From positions 2,942,501 to 3,006,500 of the forward strand of contig NZ_CP014229.1 in NCBI RefSeq assembly GCF_001553605.1: DNA of 64,000 bases, read 5' to 3'. Positions 26,197 through 34,721 of the stretch are shown in pieces; positions within the stretch are counted from its first letter, which is position 1, and each line of letters starts with the position of its first letter. The translations under genes were made by a program, and so were the position numbers. The DNA is from Desulfovibrio fairfieldensis. GTDB lineage: Bacteria; Desulfobacterota; Desulfovibrionia; Desulfovibrionales; Desulfovibrionaceae. The notes under the pieces are model-generated. The model did not search any database, was not told the origin of the DNA, and worked only from the letters and a program-made list of their open reading frames with translations.

Positions 26197-26952
26197 ATGC
26201 TTGTTTTCGCGGCCATGCTTCTGCTGGGAGCGGTGATCGGCTTTGTGGGCGCGGGCGGCGCGGGGGTCATGATCACCCTGCTCACCGTGGGTTTTGACGT
26301 GCCTATCCATACGGCCCTGGGCACGTCCCTGGCGGCCATGGCCTTTACCACGCTTTCCGGCTCGTACAGCCATTTCCGCGAAGGCAACGTGCTGCGCCGC
26401 CTGGGTCTGGCCATGGGCCTGTTCGGGGCCGTGGGCGCGTTCTGCGGCGCACTGATTTCCTCCTCCCTCGACACGGCCGTCCTCACCCCGCTCACCGCCG
26501 CGGCCCTGCTGCTGTCGGCCCTGCTGATCTATCTGCGCATTTTCCACCCCCACAGCCCGCTCTTCCGCCAGCGCTTCCTGACGCCCAGGGGCGGCAGATT
26601 CTGGCTGCTGGCGGGTCTGACCGGCCTGATCAACGGGCTCATCTCCGGAGCCTGCGGCGTGGGCGCGGCCTCTTTCATCCAGCTCAGCCTGCTGCTGGTC
26701 TTCAACGCGCCTCTCTATCAGACCGTGGGCACCACCATGCTGGTCATCCTGCCCATCGCGGTGCTGGGCGGCGTAGGCTTTCTCAGTGCCGGGCATCTGG
26801 AACCGCTGCTTTTCGTCCAGGTGCTGCTGGGCCAGACGATCGGCGCGTTTTTCGGGGCCAAGCTCACCCGCCTGGCCCCGCAGATACTGCTCAAGATCGC
26901 CATGGTGGCTCTGCCCGCCTTCGGCGGCTTCATTTTATTCCTTGCCCGCTAG
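26197..26952 (+). CDS. TSUP (TauE/SafE) family membrane transporter
   Basis: 251 residues with about eight hydrophobic segments. Family signatures are the N-terminal LLGAVIGFVGAGGAGVM (GxxxGhGGxxh type), the paired central repeat LTGLINGLISGACGVGAASF, and FIQLSLLLVFN...QTVGTTMLV. TSUP proteins export or import sulfite, sulfoacetate and other organosulfur anions, or simply organic anions. The substrate cannot be chosen from sequence. It stands alone, with a terminator-like hairpin ending 17 bases before its start, which suggests leader control or an unseen upstream promoter. GGGGAA serves as the ribosome site. Confidence 0.85.
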   Translation: MLVFAAMLLLGAVIGFVGAGGAGVMITLLTVGFDVPIHTALGTSLAAMAFTTLSGSYSHFREGNVLRRLGLAMGLFGAVGAFCGALISSSLDTAVLTPLTAAALLLSALLIYLRIFHPHSPLFRQRFLTPRGGRFWLLAGLTGLINGLISGACGVGAASFIQLSLLLVFNAPLYQTVGTTMLVILPIAVLGGVGFLSAGHLEPLLFVQVLLGQTIGAFFGAKLTRLAPQILLKIAMVALPAFGGFILFLAR

Positions 26953-27043
26953 GAGCCGTGAGTTCCAGGCCGCGCCGACGGCGAATCAGCCCCCTTGCAT
27001 AACTTCCGCCGCGTTTTTTTAAATTTCATACCTCTGGCGACAA

Positions 27044-27087
27044 CCCTGAAAGATGCTTATCTATAAAAGAATATATTTCTTTCAGGG
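27044..27087 (+). promoter_or_regulatory. Inverted repeat covering ribosome site of 2HCT gene
   Basis: CCCTGAAAGA (27044-27053) is perfectly complementary to TCTTTCAGGG (27078-27087). The right arm overlaps the AGGGG that serves as ribosome site for ATG at 27095. The loop is AT-rich. It could control translation or bind a regulator as DNA. Confidence 0.5.
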
Positions 27088-27094
27088 GTACATA

Positions 27095-28375
27095 ATGCAA
27101 ATAGCGGACATTGAAATCAAAGGCATAAGCTGGCCTGTTTTTCTGGGAATCAGCGTGGTGGTCGTGGCGGCCATGTACCTGGACGCCCTGCCCAAAGGCA
27201 TGGTGGGCGGCTTCGCCGTGGTCATGGTGCTGGGCTTTCTGCTGGAATACATCGGCGACCGCCTGCCGCTGATCAAGGATTATCTGGGCGGCGGGCCCCT
27301 TATTGTCATTTTCGGCAGCGCCCTGCTGGTATACAGCGGCGTCATGCCGGCCTCGACCAAGGCCGTCATCGACACCTTCATGCAGGCCGACGACTTCCTG
27401 ACCTTTTACATCTGCGCCCTGATCTGCGGCAGCATTCTGGGCATCGAGGCCCGCCTGCTGGTCAAGGCCGGGGCGCGCTACGTGGTCCCCCTGACGGCCG
27501 CCGTGGTCTGCGCGGCCCTCCTGGCCGCCCTGGTGGGTCTGCTGGCCGGTACGGGCTGGCGCGAAGGCATCAGTTACGTCTCCTTCCCGATCATGGGCGG
27601 CGGCATGGGGGCCGGGGCCATTCCCATGGCTGAAATCCTGCACCAGAGCAACCCGGACACGGCGCTCAAGGACATCCTCTCCATGCTGATTCCGCCGGTG
27701 GCCCTGGGCAATGTGGTCGCCATCATTTCCGGCGGCCTGCTCGACAAGCTGGGCAAGGCATTCCCGCGCCTGTCCGGCGAAGGGCAGCTGCTCAAGGGCG
27801 AGGCCCCGGCGGCGGAAGACGAGACAAGCCTGCCGGTCACCTACACGGCCCTGGGCATCGGTCTGCTGGTTTCCTGCACCTTCATGCTGTTCGGACGCCT
27901 GGCCGCCATGGTCATTCCCGGCATCCACTACTACGCCCTGATGATCCTCAGCGTGGCCGTGTTCAAAATCTTCCACGTGCTGCCCAGATCCGTGGAGCAG
28001 TCCTGCACGGTCTGGTTCAGGTTCGTGGCCAAGTACATGACCGCCCCGCTGCTGGTGGGCATCGGCGTGACCTACACGGACCTCTCCCTGGTCATCGACA
28101 CCTTTTCCATCGTCAACACCCTCCAGGTCATCGCGGTGGTGCTGGGCGCGGTGCTCGGCGCGGGCCTGGGCGGCGTGCTGGTGGGCTTCCATTTCATCGA
28201 ATCCGCCATTTCCGCCGGTCTGTGCATGGCCAATATGGGCGGCACCGGCGACGTGGCCGTGCTTTCGGCGTCACGGCGCATGGTGCTGATGCCCTTTGCC
28301 CAGATTTCCTCCCGCCTGGGCGGCGCGATCATCCTGGTGCTGGTGGGCCTGGTGGTGCCGCTGCTCATGCGGTAA
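27095..28375 (+). CDS. 2-hydroxycarboxylate transporter (CitS/MaeN family)
   Basis: 426 residues from ATG at 27095. It has around eleven hydrophobic segments with the two characteristic inverted GGxG loops of the 2HCT family: FPIMGGGMGAGAIPMAEIL in the first half and GLCMANMGGTGDVAVLSASRRM in the second. These proteins are sodium- or proton-coupled carriers of citrate, malate or lactate in the inner membrane. The gene points toward a large sigma-54 activator gene ending 58 bases away, and a DASS carrier follows beyond it, so a dicarboxylate or hydroxycarboxylate uptake role is likely. The ribosome site is inside an inverted repeat. Confidence 0.92.
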   Translation: MQIADIEIKGISWPVFLGISVVVVAAMYLDALPKGMVGGFAVVMVLGFLLEYIGDRLPLIKDYLGGGPLIVIFGSALLVYSGVMPASTKAVIDTFMQADDFLTFYICALICGSILGIEARLLVKAGARYVVPLTAAVVCAALLAALVGLLAGTGWREGISYVSFPIMGGGMGAGAIPMAEILHQSNPDTALKDILSMLIPPVALGNVVAIISGGLLDKLGKAFPRLSGEGQLLKGEAPAAEDETSLPVTYTALGIGLLVSCTFMLFGRLAAMVIPGIHYYALMILSVAVFKIFHVLPRSVEQSCTVWFRFVAKYMTAPLLVGIGVTYTDLSLVIDTFSIVNTLQVIAVVLGAVLGAGLGGVLVGFHFIESAISAGLCMANMGGTGDVAVLSASRRMVLMPFAQISSRLGGAIILVLVGLVVPLLMR

Positions 28376-28432
28376 AGGCGCGCATCCCGCGACATTGCTT
28401 TGCGGTCCCGGCGGCTTCGGCCGCCGGCGGCC

Positions 28433-31400
28433 CTATTTCTCCCTGCCGTAAAGCTGCGAAACCGCGTCCAGGCCCCAGGCCCGGATGCGCGCATACAGGG
28501 TCGAACGCTTCATGCCGAGGATGCGCAGGGCCCCGGCCTCGCCGTCCACGCGGCCTCTGGCAAGACGCAGCACATGGCGGATGTAGCGGCGCTGCAATTC
28601 TTCCAGGCTCGGCAAATCTTCCCATTCCAGACCGGAAAGCGTCCCGGGCGGAGCTGCCTTTTCCGCCGGAAGCGGCGGCGGTTCCGTGGGGCGCAACAGA
28701 TGCAGAGGGCCGCCGGAGTGGAGGATGACCGCCCGCTCCACCACGTTCTTCAGTTCCCGCACATTACCGGGCCAGGCATAGGCGCGCAGGCGTTCCGCCT
28801 CTTCCTTTTCCAGGGGAGGCACGGGGCGCTGGTAACGGCGGCTGAACATCTCCACGAAGCGCCGCGCCAGCAGGGGAATGTCGGCGGGACGCTCGCGCAG
28901 GGGCGGCAGGGTGAGGGGCACCACGGAAATACGATAGTAGAGATCTTCCCGGAAGCGTCCTTGAGCCACCATGCTTTTGAGGTCCCGGTTGGTGGCCGCC
29001 ACCAGCCGGAAATCAGAACGGATCTCGCGGATGCCGCCCACCCGCATAAAGCATTTCTCCTGCAAAACCCTGAGCAGCTTGGTCTGCATGGGCAGGGGCA
29101 CCTCACCCACTTCGTCGATAAACAGCGTGCCGCCGTCCGCCACTTCCAGATGGCCCAGCTTCTGCCGCCAGGCTCCGGTAAACGCACCCTTTTCATGCCC
29201 GAAGAGTTCGCTTTCAAAAAGCTGCTCCGGAATGCTGGCCGGATGAATAGGCACAAAGGCTCCGGCCCGGCCGCTGCGCGCGTGGACGCGCCGGGCCAGC
29301 AGATCCTTGCCCACGCCGGTTTCTCCCAGAATGAGCACCGGCGCGTCGGTGACGGCCGTGCTGTCCGCCTGGCGCAACACGTCGTCGAGCCCGGTCCCGT
29401 AGTAGGGCTCATCCAGGGCGGCCATGCGCTCGGCGGCCACGCGGCCCCGTTCTTCCACGGCATACAGGGCCTTGCGCATGCCTTCCTGCAAACGCCGGGC
29501 GGTTTGCAGCTCCCGCGCCAGCAAGCCGCCCAGCTCGCGGAATATTTCCGTGCCTTGGGCGCTGATGTGGCCGGCGAAAAACTCGCATTGCAGAAAAAGA
29601 AGCCACGGGCGGGCATTGGGAACCGCCAGAGGCAGATATATTCCTGTGCCCCGCGCGGCGCGCGCGGGTTCGCCTGAAGCCGCCTCCATGACGGCGGCGG
29701 CCTTTTTCAGCACCGGGCGGAAGGTCGGGCTTTCCAGCTCCAGGCGCGAGATATTGCGCACCATGACCGGTCCCTCGGCGTCCGGGCTGAACAGGGCCGC
29801 CCGCTCCACTTCAAAGGTCTCGCTGACGATGCGCAGCATGTCGGCCAGATGGGCGTCCAGATCCGACCAGGCGGGCAGGGCCTCCAGTCCTTCCCGGCAG
29901 CGGCGCAGGCAGCTTCGGCCGTCGGGGCAGTAAGGCGCGTCCTGCCCGCCGCCGGGCCCGTCAGGGCAGTCATACTGGGTATAGCGCCGCAACACGGTTC
30001 TGGCCGCCGAAAACAGAAGCTCGGCCTGGCGGGCGCGCCGCCGCGAAAGGCAATACGCCAGGGCGAGGCGGCAGCGGGCGATCTCCAGCGGACTGCCCAC
30101 CCGCTTGGCATAGGTCAGGCCGCGCACCAGGAGGCCGCGCACCTGGGCCGGGTCCACCCCTCTGGCGCGTGCCTGCAAAGCCCGGATGCGCAAGGCCGCG
30201 CCCTTGAGATGGCGGTTGGGGCTTTGCTGCGCGGCCGTCAGCTCATCTTCAAGATCATAGCCCGGAATCCGGGGCAGGCCCTGCCATTCATAGGCCCAAA
30301 GCATATCAAACAGCCAGGTGAAGCCGTAATAGGGACGCTGGAGCCCCATGCGCACGCAATAGCGCATGCTGGCGTAAAAAATCCTGTGCGAGGTTGCGAC
30401 GCGCCCTTTCAGAAAATGATAGTGCGCCAGCGAGCGCATGTTCCAGATCCACAGAGTGGTTTCCGTGGCCGGGTCGCAGCAGAGCAGAAGCTCATCCAGC
30501 AGGGCAAGGCCCTCGTCGGGCCGCCCCATGCGCATGAGATCGTCGGCCAGATGGGTCTGAATCCATTTCCGCGTCTGTCGGTTACGGCGCAGCCGCGCTT
30601 CGCGCAGCCCGGCCAGCAGAATGCCCGCAGCCTTGGCCGGAAGGCCCAGACTGCAGGCGGCGCTGCCGATATAGCGCAACCGCGCTTCTTCAAAGTAGTT
30701 GAAATGCGCTGTGAACCGGCTCACAGCGCCGGTTTCAAGATAGGGCAGGGCCTCGCTGTACGCGCCCTGCATAAAATGCAGGATGCCGATGCTGTGCGAG
30801 GCCTCCTCCAGAATGTCCGGGTCGCCCAGTTCCCTGATGGAGGCCAGGGTACGGGCCAGCAGGGCATATGGCCGTTCCGTATTGTGCATCCGGGTCAGGT
30901 GACGCTGGCTGGCCTCCGTGAGGTCCAGCATGAGGGTGACGCGCCTGTCCCCCAGCGCCTCGGCGGCGGCGCGGGCCCGAGGCAGCAAATCCAAAACTTC
31001 CTGGCCGCTCTTGCCCATATAGATGGAAATGCCCTGAACGCTGCGGAACACGCTCAGATAGCGCCGCAGCGCCTCCGCCTCTTCCGTGTCCCCGCTCCAT
31101 CGGCGCAGGCCGGACAGCAGCAGGTCCAACAGCGCCAGCACCGCCGCGCACCGCCCGTCGTCCAGGGTATGCCGCACTTCTTCCAGCAATATTTCGCAGC
31201 CGTCGAGAACGGCTCCGCGCTCCAACGAAGCCACGGCCCGCAACAACGGACGCGCCGTGGTTTCCGGCGCGCGTTCACGCGAAAAAGCGCGCAGCGCCTC
31301 GGCCCGTCCCCGCCAGAGCCCCGAGCGCGACGGCCGCGCCAGGCCCCGCGCGGCGAAAAGACGCAAAACTTCGTCCACGGCCGAGGGCGGCCAGGGCCCC

Positions 31401-31495
31401 AATTGAATCAGCGCCTGCCGCGTGTAGCGGATTTTATCCACGGCCAGCAGCGCGGCCAGAGCCTGCGGCAGGGATTCTTGCGGATCATGGATCAT
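28433..31495 (-). CDS. Large sigma-54-dependent activator with winged-helix, TPR-like and GAF parts
   Basis: 1020 residues. The first 65 residues resemble a winged helix. About 70-550 is helical, TPR-like repeats (LARTLASIRELGDPDILEEA, EALPYLETGAVSRF), similar in layout to MalT-type signal domains. A GAF-like segment (LDAHLADMLRIVSETFEVER) follows. The AAA+ domain has Walker A GETGVGKDLLARR near 721, GAFTGA near 768, Walker B GGTLFIDEVGE, and PGNVRELKNVVERA. The C-terminal Fis-type helix-turn-helix is ILGMKRSTLYARIRAWGL. It has no receiver domain, so it is probably ligand-controlled. It is divergent from a DASS carrier gene that has a perfect sigma-54 promoter, its probable target. Confidence 0.9.
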   Translation of the reverse strand: MIHDPQESLPQALAALLAVDKIRYTRQALIQLGPWPPSAVDEVLRLFAARGLARPSRSGLWRGRAEALRAFSRERAPETTARPLLRAVASLERGAVLDGCEILLEEVRHTLDDGRCAAVLALLDLLLSGLRRWSGDTEEAEALRRYLSVFRSVQGISIYMGKSGQEVLDLLPRARAAAEALGDRRVTLMLDLTEASQRHLTRMHNTERPYALLARTLASIRELGDPDILEEASHSIGILHFMQGAYSEALPYLETGAVSRFTAHFNYFEEARLRYIGSAACSLGLPAKAAGILLAGLREARLRRNRQTRKWIQTHLADDLMRMGRPDEGLALLDELLLCCDPATETTLWIWNMRSLAHYHFLKGRVATSHRIFYASMRYCVRMGLQRPYYGFTWLFDMLWAYEWQGLPRIPGYDLEDELTAAQQSPNRHLKGAALRIRALQARARGVDPAQVRGLLVRGLTYAKRVGSPLEIARCRLALAYCLSRRRARQAELLFSAARTVLRRYTQYDCPDGPGGGQDAPYCPDGRSCLRRCREGLEALPAWSDLDAHLADMLRIVSETFEVERAALFSPDAEGPVMVRNISRLELESPTFRPVLKKAAAVMEAASGEPARAARGTGIYLPLAVPNARPWLLFLQCEFFAGHISAQGTEIFRELGGLLARELQTARRLQEGMRKALYAVEERGRVAAERMAALDEPYYGTGLDDVLRQADSTAVTDAPVLILGETGVGKDLLARRVHARSGRAGAFVPIHPASIPEQLFESELFGHEKGAFTGAWRQKLGHLEVADGGTLFIDEVGEVPLPMQTKLLRVLQEKCFMRVGGIREIRSDFRLVAATNRDLKSMVAQGRFREDLYYRISVVPLTLPPLRERPADIPLLARRFVEMFSRRYQRPVPPLEKEEAERLRAYAWPGNVRELKNVVERAVILHSGGPLHLLRPTEPPPLPAEKAAPPGTLSGLEWEDLPSLEELQRRYIRHVLRLARGRVDGEAGALRILGMKRSTLYARIRAWGLDAVSQLYGREK

Positions 31496-31629
31496 TTGTT
31501 GGTCCTGTTTTCAGATTTAATCCAGATATTGGACAAAATCCATGTAACAAACAAGCCCGAAAAAAAGCGTATTTGGAATGGAGAACAACAACACACTGAT
31601 TATACACAATAAAAAATAAATATCCATAT

Positions 31630-31645
31630 TGGCACCGCTCTTGCT
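31630..31645 (+). promoter_or_regulatory. Sigma-54 promoter of DASS transporter gene
   Basis: TGGCACCGCTCTTGCT has the exact TGGCAC and TTGCT blocks with correct spacing. It is 80 bases upstream of the DASS start and 135 bases from the start of the divergent activator gene. A TCCAGATATTGGA palindrome near 31526 could be the activator site. Confidence 0.85.
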
Positions 31646-31724
31646 CTTTCCGTTCCAGCTTCCCACGCCGCTTTCGGAGAGTCGGGAAGCGCCACCGCAC
31701 CGGAAACCATGATGGAGGTCGGGC

Positions 31725-33164
31725 ATGAACGTCACACACGCCACGGAAACCGCAGCCACCGGCATGGGCGGCGCGGCCGCGATCCCTCCCACCCGCAACG
31801 AACATCTGAAATGGATTTTTTCCCTGCTGTGCGCGGCGGTCATTCTGGCCGTCTGCGTCGTCGCCGGCCTGCCCCGGCCCGCCTGCTGGTTTTTCAGCCT
31901 CACAGTGCTGGCCATCTGTCTCTGGGGCTTTTCCCTGCTGCCCGACGGGCTCGTGGCTGTCATGCTGCCCATGGGCTATATTCTCTCGGGGGTGGGCACG
32001 CCCGCTCAGGTGCTTTCACCGTGGACCAAGCCCATGGGCTGGATGATCCTCGGCGGGCTGATGACCGGCCTGGTGCTTCAACATACGGGGCTTGCCCGGC
32101 GCATCGCCCTCTGGGCCCTGCACGTCACGGGCAGCTCCTTCCGCCGCCTGCTCTGGGGCATTCTGCTGGCGGGCTTCATCATTGCGCCGCTCATGCCCAC
32201 ATCCACAGGGAAGTGCATCCTGCTGGGCATCATCTGCATCGGCATCTGCGACGCCATGGGCTTCAAGGCCCGCTCGCGCGAGGCATCCACCCTGCTGATG
32301 GCCGGTTACCTGGCCGTGGCCGGGCCCCGCATGGGCCTGTACACGGGCGCGGGCGAAGTGACCCTGAATCTGCAAATGCTCGCCACGGCCGGGGTGCACG
32401 TGTCATGGCTGGAGTATTTTCTGCAGAATTTCGCGCCCAGCGTGGTCTACAGCGTGTTGTCCATTGTGGTGCTGCGGCTGGTCATGCGGCCCAAGAGCAC
32501 TGTTGACGCCCGCGTCTGGGTGGAAGAGCAGTACGCCGGGCTGGGCCCCATGAGCCTGCGCGAAAAGAAGGCCCTGGCGCTCTTCGCTGTGCTGGCCGTC
32601 CTGATGATGACGGACAAGTGGCACGGCATCAACATCGGCTGGATCATGATGGTGGTGGGCTTTGTCGGTTTTCTGCCGGGCTTTGACCTGGTGGACGGCA
32701 AAAAGTTCGCCACGCTGAACCTGACCTCCGTGCTGTTCATCGTGGGCTGCATGTCCATCGGCGCGGCGGCCCAGGCCACGGGCATGGACAAGAGCATCGC
32801 CCGGGCAGTGCTGCCCCTGCTGCAGGGCAAGGGAGAGCTGGGCACGGTCATCGCCTCCTTCTTCTCCGGGGCGGGGCTCAACTTCCTGCTCACGCCGGTG
32901 GCCGCCGTAAGCACCTTCACCGTACCGCTGGCGGAAATCGCCAAGGCCCTGGGCATCAATCCCCTGGCCCCGGCCTACGCCTTCATGCTCGGCCTGGACC
33001 AGTACGTGCTGCCCTACGAATACGCGGCCTTTCTGTACATGTTCTCCACGGGCTACATCAACTTCAAGGACATGGTCATGGTCTTCGCCTGGCGGGCGCT
33101 TATGGCGCTGATCGTACTCATCCTCGTCTTCTATCCCTTCTGGAAGCTCACCGGCGCGGCCTGA
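31725..33164 (+). CDS. DASS-family sodium:dicarboxylate/sulfate symporter
   Basis: 479 residues with about twelve hydrophobic segments. DASS features include the substrate-site loops MPTSTGKCILLGIICIGICD (SNT-like) and the second-half SGAGLNFLLTPVAAVSTFTV, and the C-terminal DQYVLPYEYAAFLYMFSTGY. Such carriers take up succinate, malate, tartrate, sulfate or similar anions with sodium. Given a dedicated sigma-54 promoter and activator, an inducible organic-acid uptake role fits best. GGAGG precedes ATG at 31725. An NTF2-like gene follows at 53 bases and is probably co-transcribed. Confidence 0.9.
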   Translation: MNVTHATETAATGMGGAAAIPPTRNEHLKWIFSLLCAAVILAVCVVAGLPRPACWFFSLTVLAICLWGFSLLPDGLVAVMLPMGYILSGVGTPAQVLSPWTKPMGWMILGGLMTGLVLQHTGLARRIALWALHVTGSSFRRLLWGILLAGFIIAPLMPTSTGKCILLGIICIGICDAMGFKARSREASTLLMAGYLAVAGPRMGLYTGAGEVTLNLQMLATAGVHVSWLEYFLQNFAPSVVYSVLSIVVLRLVMRPKSTVDARVWVEEQYAGLGPMSLREKKALALFAVLAVLMMTDKWHGINIGWIMMVVGFVGFLPGFDLVDGKKFATLNLTSVLFIVGCMSIGAAAQATGMDKSIARAVLPLLQGKGELGTVIASFFSGAGLNFLLTPVAAVSTFTVPLAEIAKALGINPLAPAYAFMLGLDQYVLPYEYAAFLYMFSTGYINFKDMVMVFAWRALMALIVLILVFYPFWKLTGAA

Positions 33165-33217
33165 GCCCGCCGCACGGCAATCCCCATACCCGCAACCCCG
33201 GATACAAGGAGGATCAT

Positions 33218-33652
33218 ATGGCAGCCACCCCCGGAACGCCGCAATGGATCGAACTGGAACGCGCAGGCATGGCCGCGCTGGACGAATTCATGGAAACCTT
33301 CAACAGCGGCTCGCCCCTGCGCTGGGCGCAAAGCCTGCACTATCCGCACATGCGCCTGGGCGGCCTCGCGGTCCAGATCTGGAACACGCCCGAAGATTAC
33401 GCCCGGGACAATGACGTCAGCCGCCTGCGCGAAGCCTCCGGCTGGGGCTACACAAAGTGGGACCGGCGCAAGATGATCCAGGCCGATGAGGATAAAATCC
33501 ACATGGCCGTGCAGTTCTCGCGCTACACGCCCGCGCATGAAAAAATCGTCGCCTTTGAATCCTTCTACATCCTCACCAGGATGAACGGGCATTGGGGCAC
33601 GCAGTTCCGCTCCAGCTACGCGGGCGTCATCGGCGGAAATACGGCTTTTTAG
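33218..33652 (+). CDS. NTF2/SnoaL-like small protein downstream of DASS carrier
   Basis: 144 residues; AAGGAGG lies seven bases before ATG at 33218. The sequence pattern (LDEFMETFNSGSPLRWAQSLHYPHMRL, then KIHMAVQFSRYTPAHEKIVAFESFYILTRMNGHWGTQFRSS) is typical of NTF2-like cone folds: two N-terminal helices, then curved strands that form a ligand pocket. These proteins act as small hydrolases, isomerases or lyases. No function is assignable from the residues seen. Its position in the sigma-54-controlled unit suggests it acts on the imported acid or a derivative. Confidence 0.75.
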   Translation: MAATPGTPQWIELERAGMAALDEFMETFNSGSPLRWAQSLHYPHMRLGGLAVQIWNTPEDYARDNDVSRLREASGWGYTKWDRRKMIQADEDKIHMAVQFSRYTPAHEKIVAFESFYILTRMNGHWGTQFRSSYAGVIGGNTAF

Positions 33653-33991
33653 GTACTTGCGCTGAGGACATGGAACACTTTCCCCACACGGGGAGGGATG
33701 CCCTTGCCGGGCATCCCTCCCCGACGGCTTGACGCCCGCCGGGGGGCGGTTTATCCTTTTTCCACTACTTCCAATGGCAGCGGGCGCGGCTGGATAAACG
33801 CGGCGCGCAATCTGCCCGGCATACACTGCTGGGTTTCTTTTCGGGCATCCATGCCCACAGCATGCATTGCCGGGTCGATAGCTCCGAATACAAGACCCTT
33901 CGGGGGAATACGAGCAGCGTTCCATTGGGCGCAGTTGAGTCCCGGCATTTCTCATCGCCAAATGCCGATACTAAAACCAATGGAGTGCCTT
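33653..33991. other. 339-base region without a gene
   Basis: It holds a strong hairpin (33690-33722) and, beyond that, no feature I can support. A minus-strand frame across 33751-33948 has no ribosome site. Confidence 0.5.
33690..33722 (+). terminator. Hairpin after NTF2-like gene
   Basis: GGGGAGGGATGCCC pairs with GGGCATCCCTCCCC around TTGCC. The stem is very stable, but there is no T run, so termination is likely rather than certain. Confidence 0.55.
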
Positions 33992-34327
33992 ATGTCCCAT
34001 CCCCTCACGGACGCGCCTTCGGCGCGGTCCCTCCCTGATCTGGTTGCCCTGGCCGAAACACTGCGACAAACCGCCCAGGCCCTGCTGGCGGCAGGCCCGC
34101 CCGCGCCCGTGGCCGAACCCGGCGACGCCCCCGCCGCCGAAAAGCCCTCGGAAGTCCGCACCTACCGCGTCCCCGGCTATATTGTGGAGGAAGAGCGGAT
34201 ACTGCTCGCGCAACACCAGGTCCAAAGCTGGCAGGAGATGTTTGACAAAACGTGCAACCATCTCCACACCCTGATCTTTCTCCTGCAGCACTTTGAAACG
34301 GCGCGAGCATGGACGGCTACGCCGTGA
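33992..34327 (+). CDS. Small protein of unknown function
   Basis: 111 residues from ATG at 33992, with GGAG eight bases upstream. The first 55 residues are Ala/Pro-rich. The second half (VRTYRVPGYIVEEERILLAQ, then MFDKTCNHLHTLIFLLQHFE) looks like an ordered helical domain. I do not recognise the family. It sits between a hairpin and a tRNA-Phe gene on the other strand, together with a tiny overlapping frame. Coding is supported by the ribosome site and codon bias only. Confidence 0.55.
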   Translation: MSHPLTDAPSARSLPDLVALAETLRQTAQALLAAGPPAPVAEPGDAPAAEKPSEVRTYRVPGYIVEEERILLAQHQVQSWQEMFDKTCNHLHTLIFLLQHFETARAWTATP

Positions 34328-34422
34328 CACTGCTGGGCGACACCCTGATGGCCCCCCTGGACACGCTGAACAGCCTGTGCTCGCTGGTGGCGGATTTTCG
34401 CCTCCAGCCCGAAGAGGGATAA
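34309..34422 (+). CDS. Possible 37-residue protein overlapping previous gene
   Basis: ATG at 34309 lies inside the end of the previous gene in another frame (19-base overlap) and gives MDGYAVTLLGDTLMAPLDTL and a short tail ending in QPEEG. The overlap is typical of translational coupling. There is no strong ribosome site, and no homologue is known to me. Confidence 0.3.
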   Translation: MDGYAVTLLGDTLMAPLDTLNSLCSLVADFRLQPEEG

Positions 34423-34467
34423 ACGCGCGGGCCGACCTCGCAGCGCGGTCTCAAGCCGAATAAAAGA

Positions 34468-34501
34468 AAGGCCGGAAACTGATTCTTCAGTTTCCGGCCT
34501 T
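34468..34501 (-). terminator. Terminator of tRNA-Phe transcript
   Basis: A 15-bp perfect stem (AAGGCCGGAAACTGA with TCAGTTTCCGGCCTT) and TTCT loop. Reading leftward it is followed by TCTTTTATT, so it terminates the tRNA gene, and it could also work rightward. Confidence 0.8.
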
Positions 34502-34511
34502 CTGAAATCTA

Positions 34512-34587
34512 TGGTGCCGAGGGACAGAATTGAACTGCCGACACGGGGATTTTCAGTCCCCTGCTCTACCAACTGAGCTACCTCGGC
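34512..34587 (-). tRNA. tRNA-Phe (anticodon GAA)
   Basis: 76 bases including encoded CCA. The acceptor stem is GCCGAGG/CCTCGGC; D-arm GCTC-AGTTGGTA-GAGC; anticodon stem GGGGA with loop CTGAAAA and TCCCC; T-arm with the TTCAATT loop. The GAA anticodon decodes Phe UUC/UUU. It lies on the minus strand, alone, with a terminator 11 bases past its 3' end. No integrase or att duplication is seen next to it. Confidence 0.95.
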
Positions 34588-34721
34588 CCATGTGGGAAAG
34601 TCTTGTACCCGCTTGGCGCGGCTTTGGCAAGCCTTTTTTGGGGAAATTTCCCGCGAAAACTTGAATCTTGCGCATCTTCCGGCCATACTCGCGTTGTTTG
34701 CAGCCCAGCCAAGGAGTTCCC

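Noticed and set aside
26011..26796. 261-codon minus-strand frame through the TSUP gene
   Set aside because: The transporter on the plus strand has clear family motifs and membrane segments; the opposite frame is Arg/Gln-rich without features.
33653..34587. Prophage or genomic island at tRNA-Phe
   Set aside because: No integrase, no repeat of the tRNA 3' end nearby and no phage structural genes.
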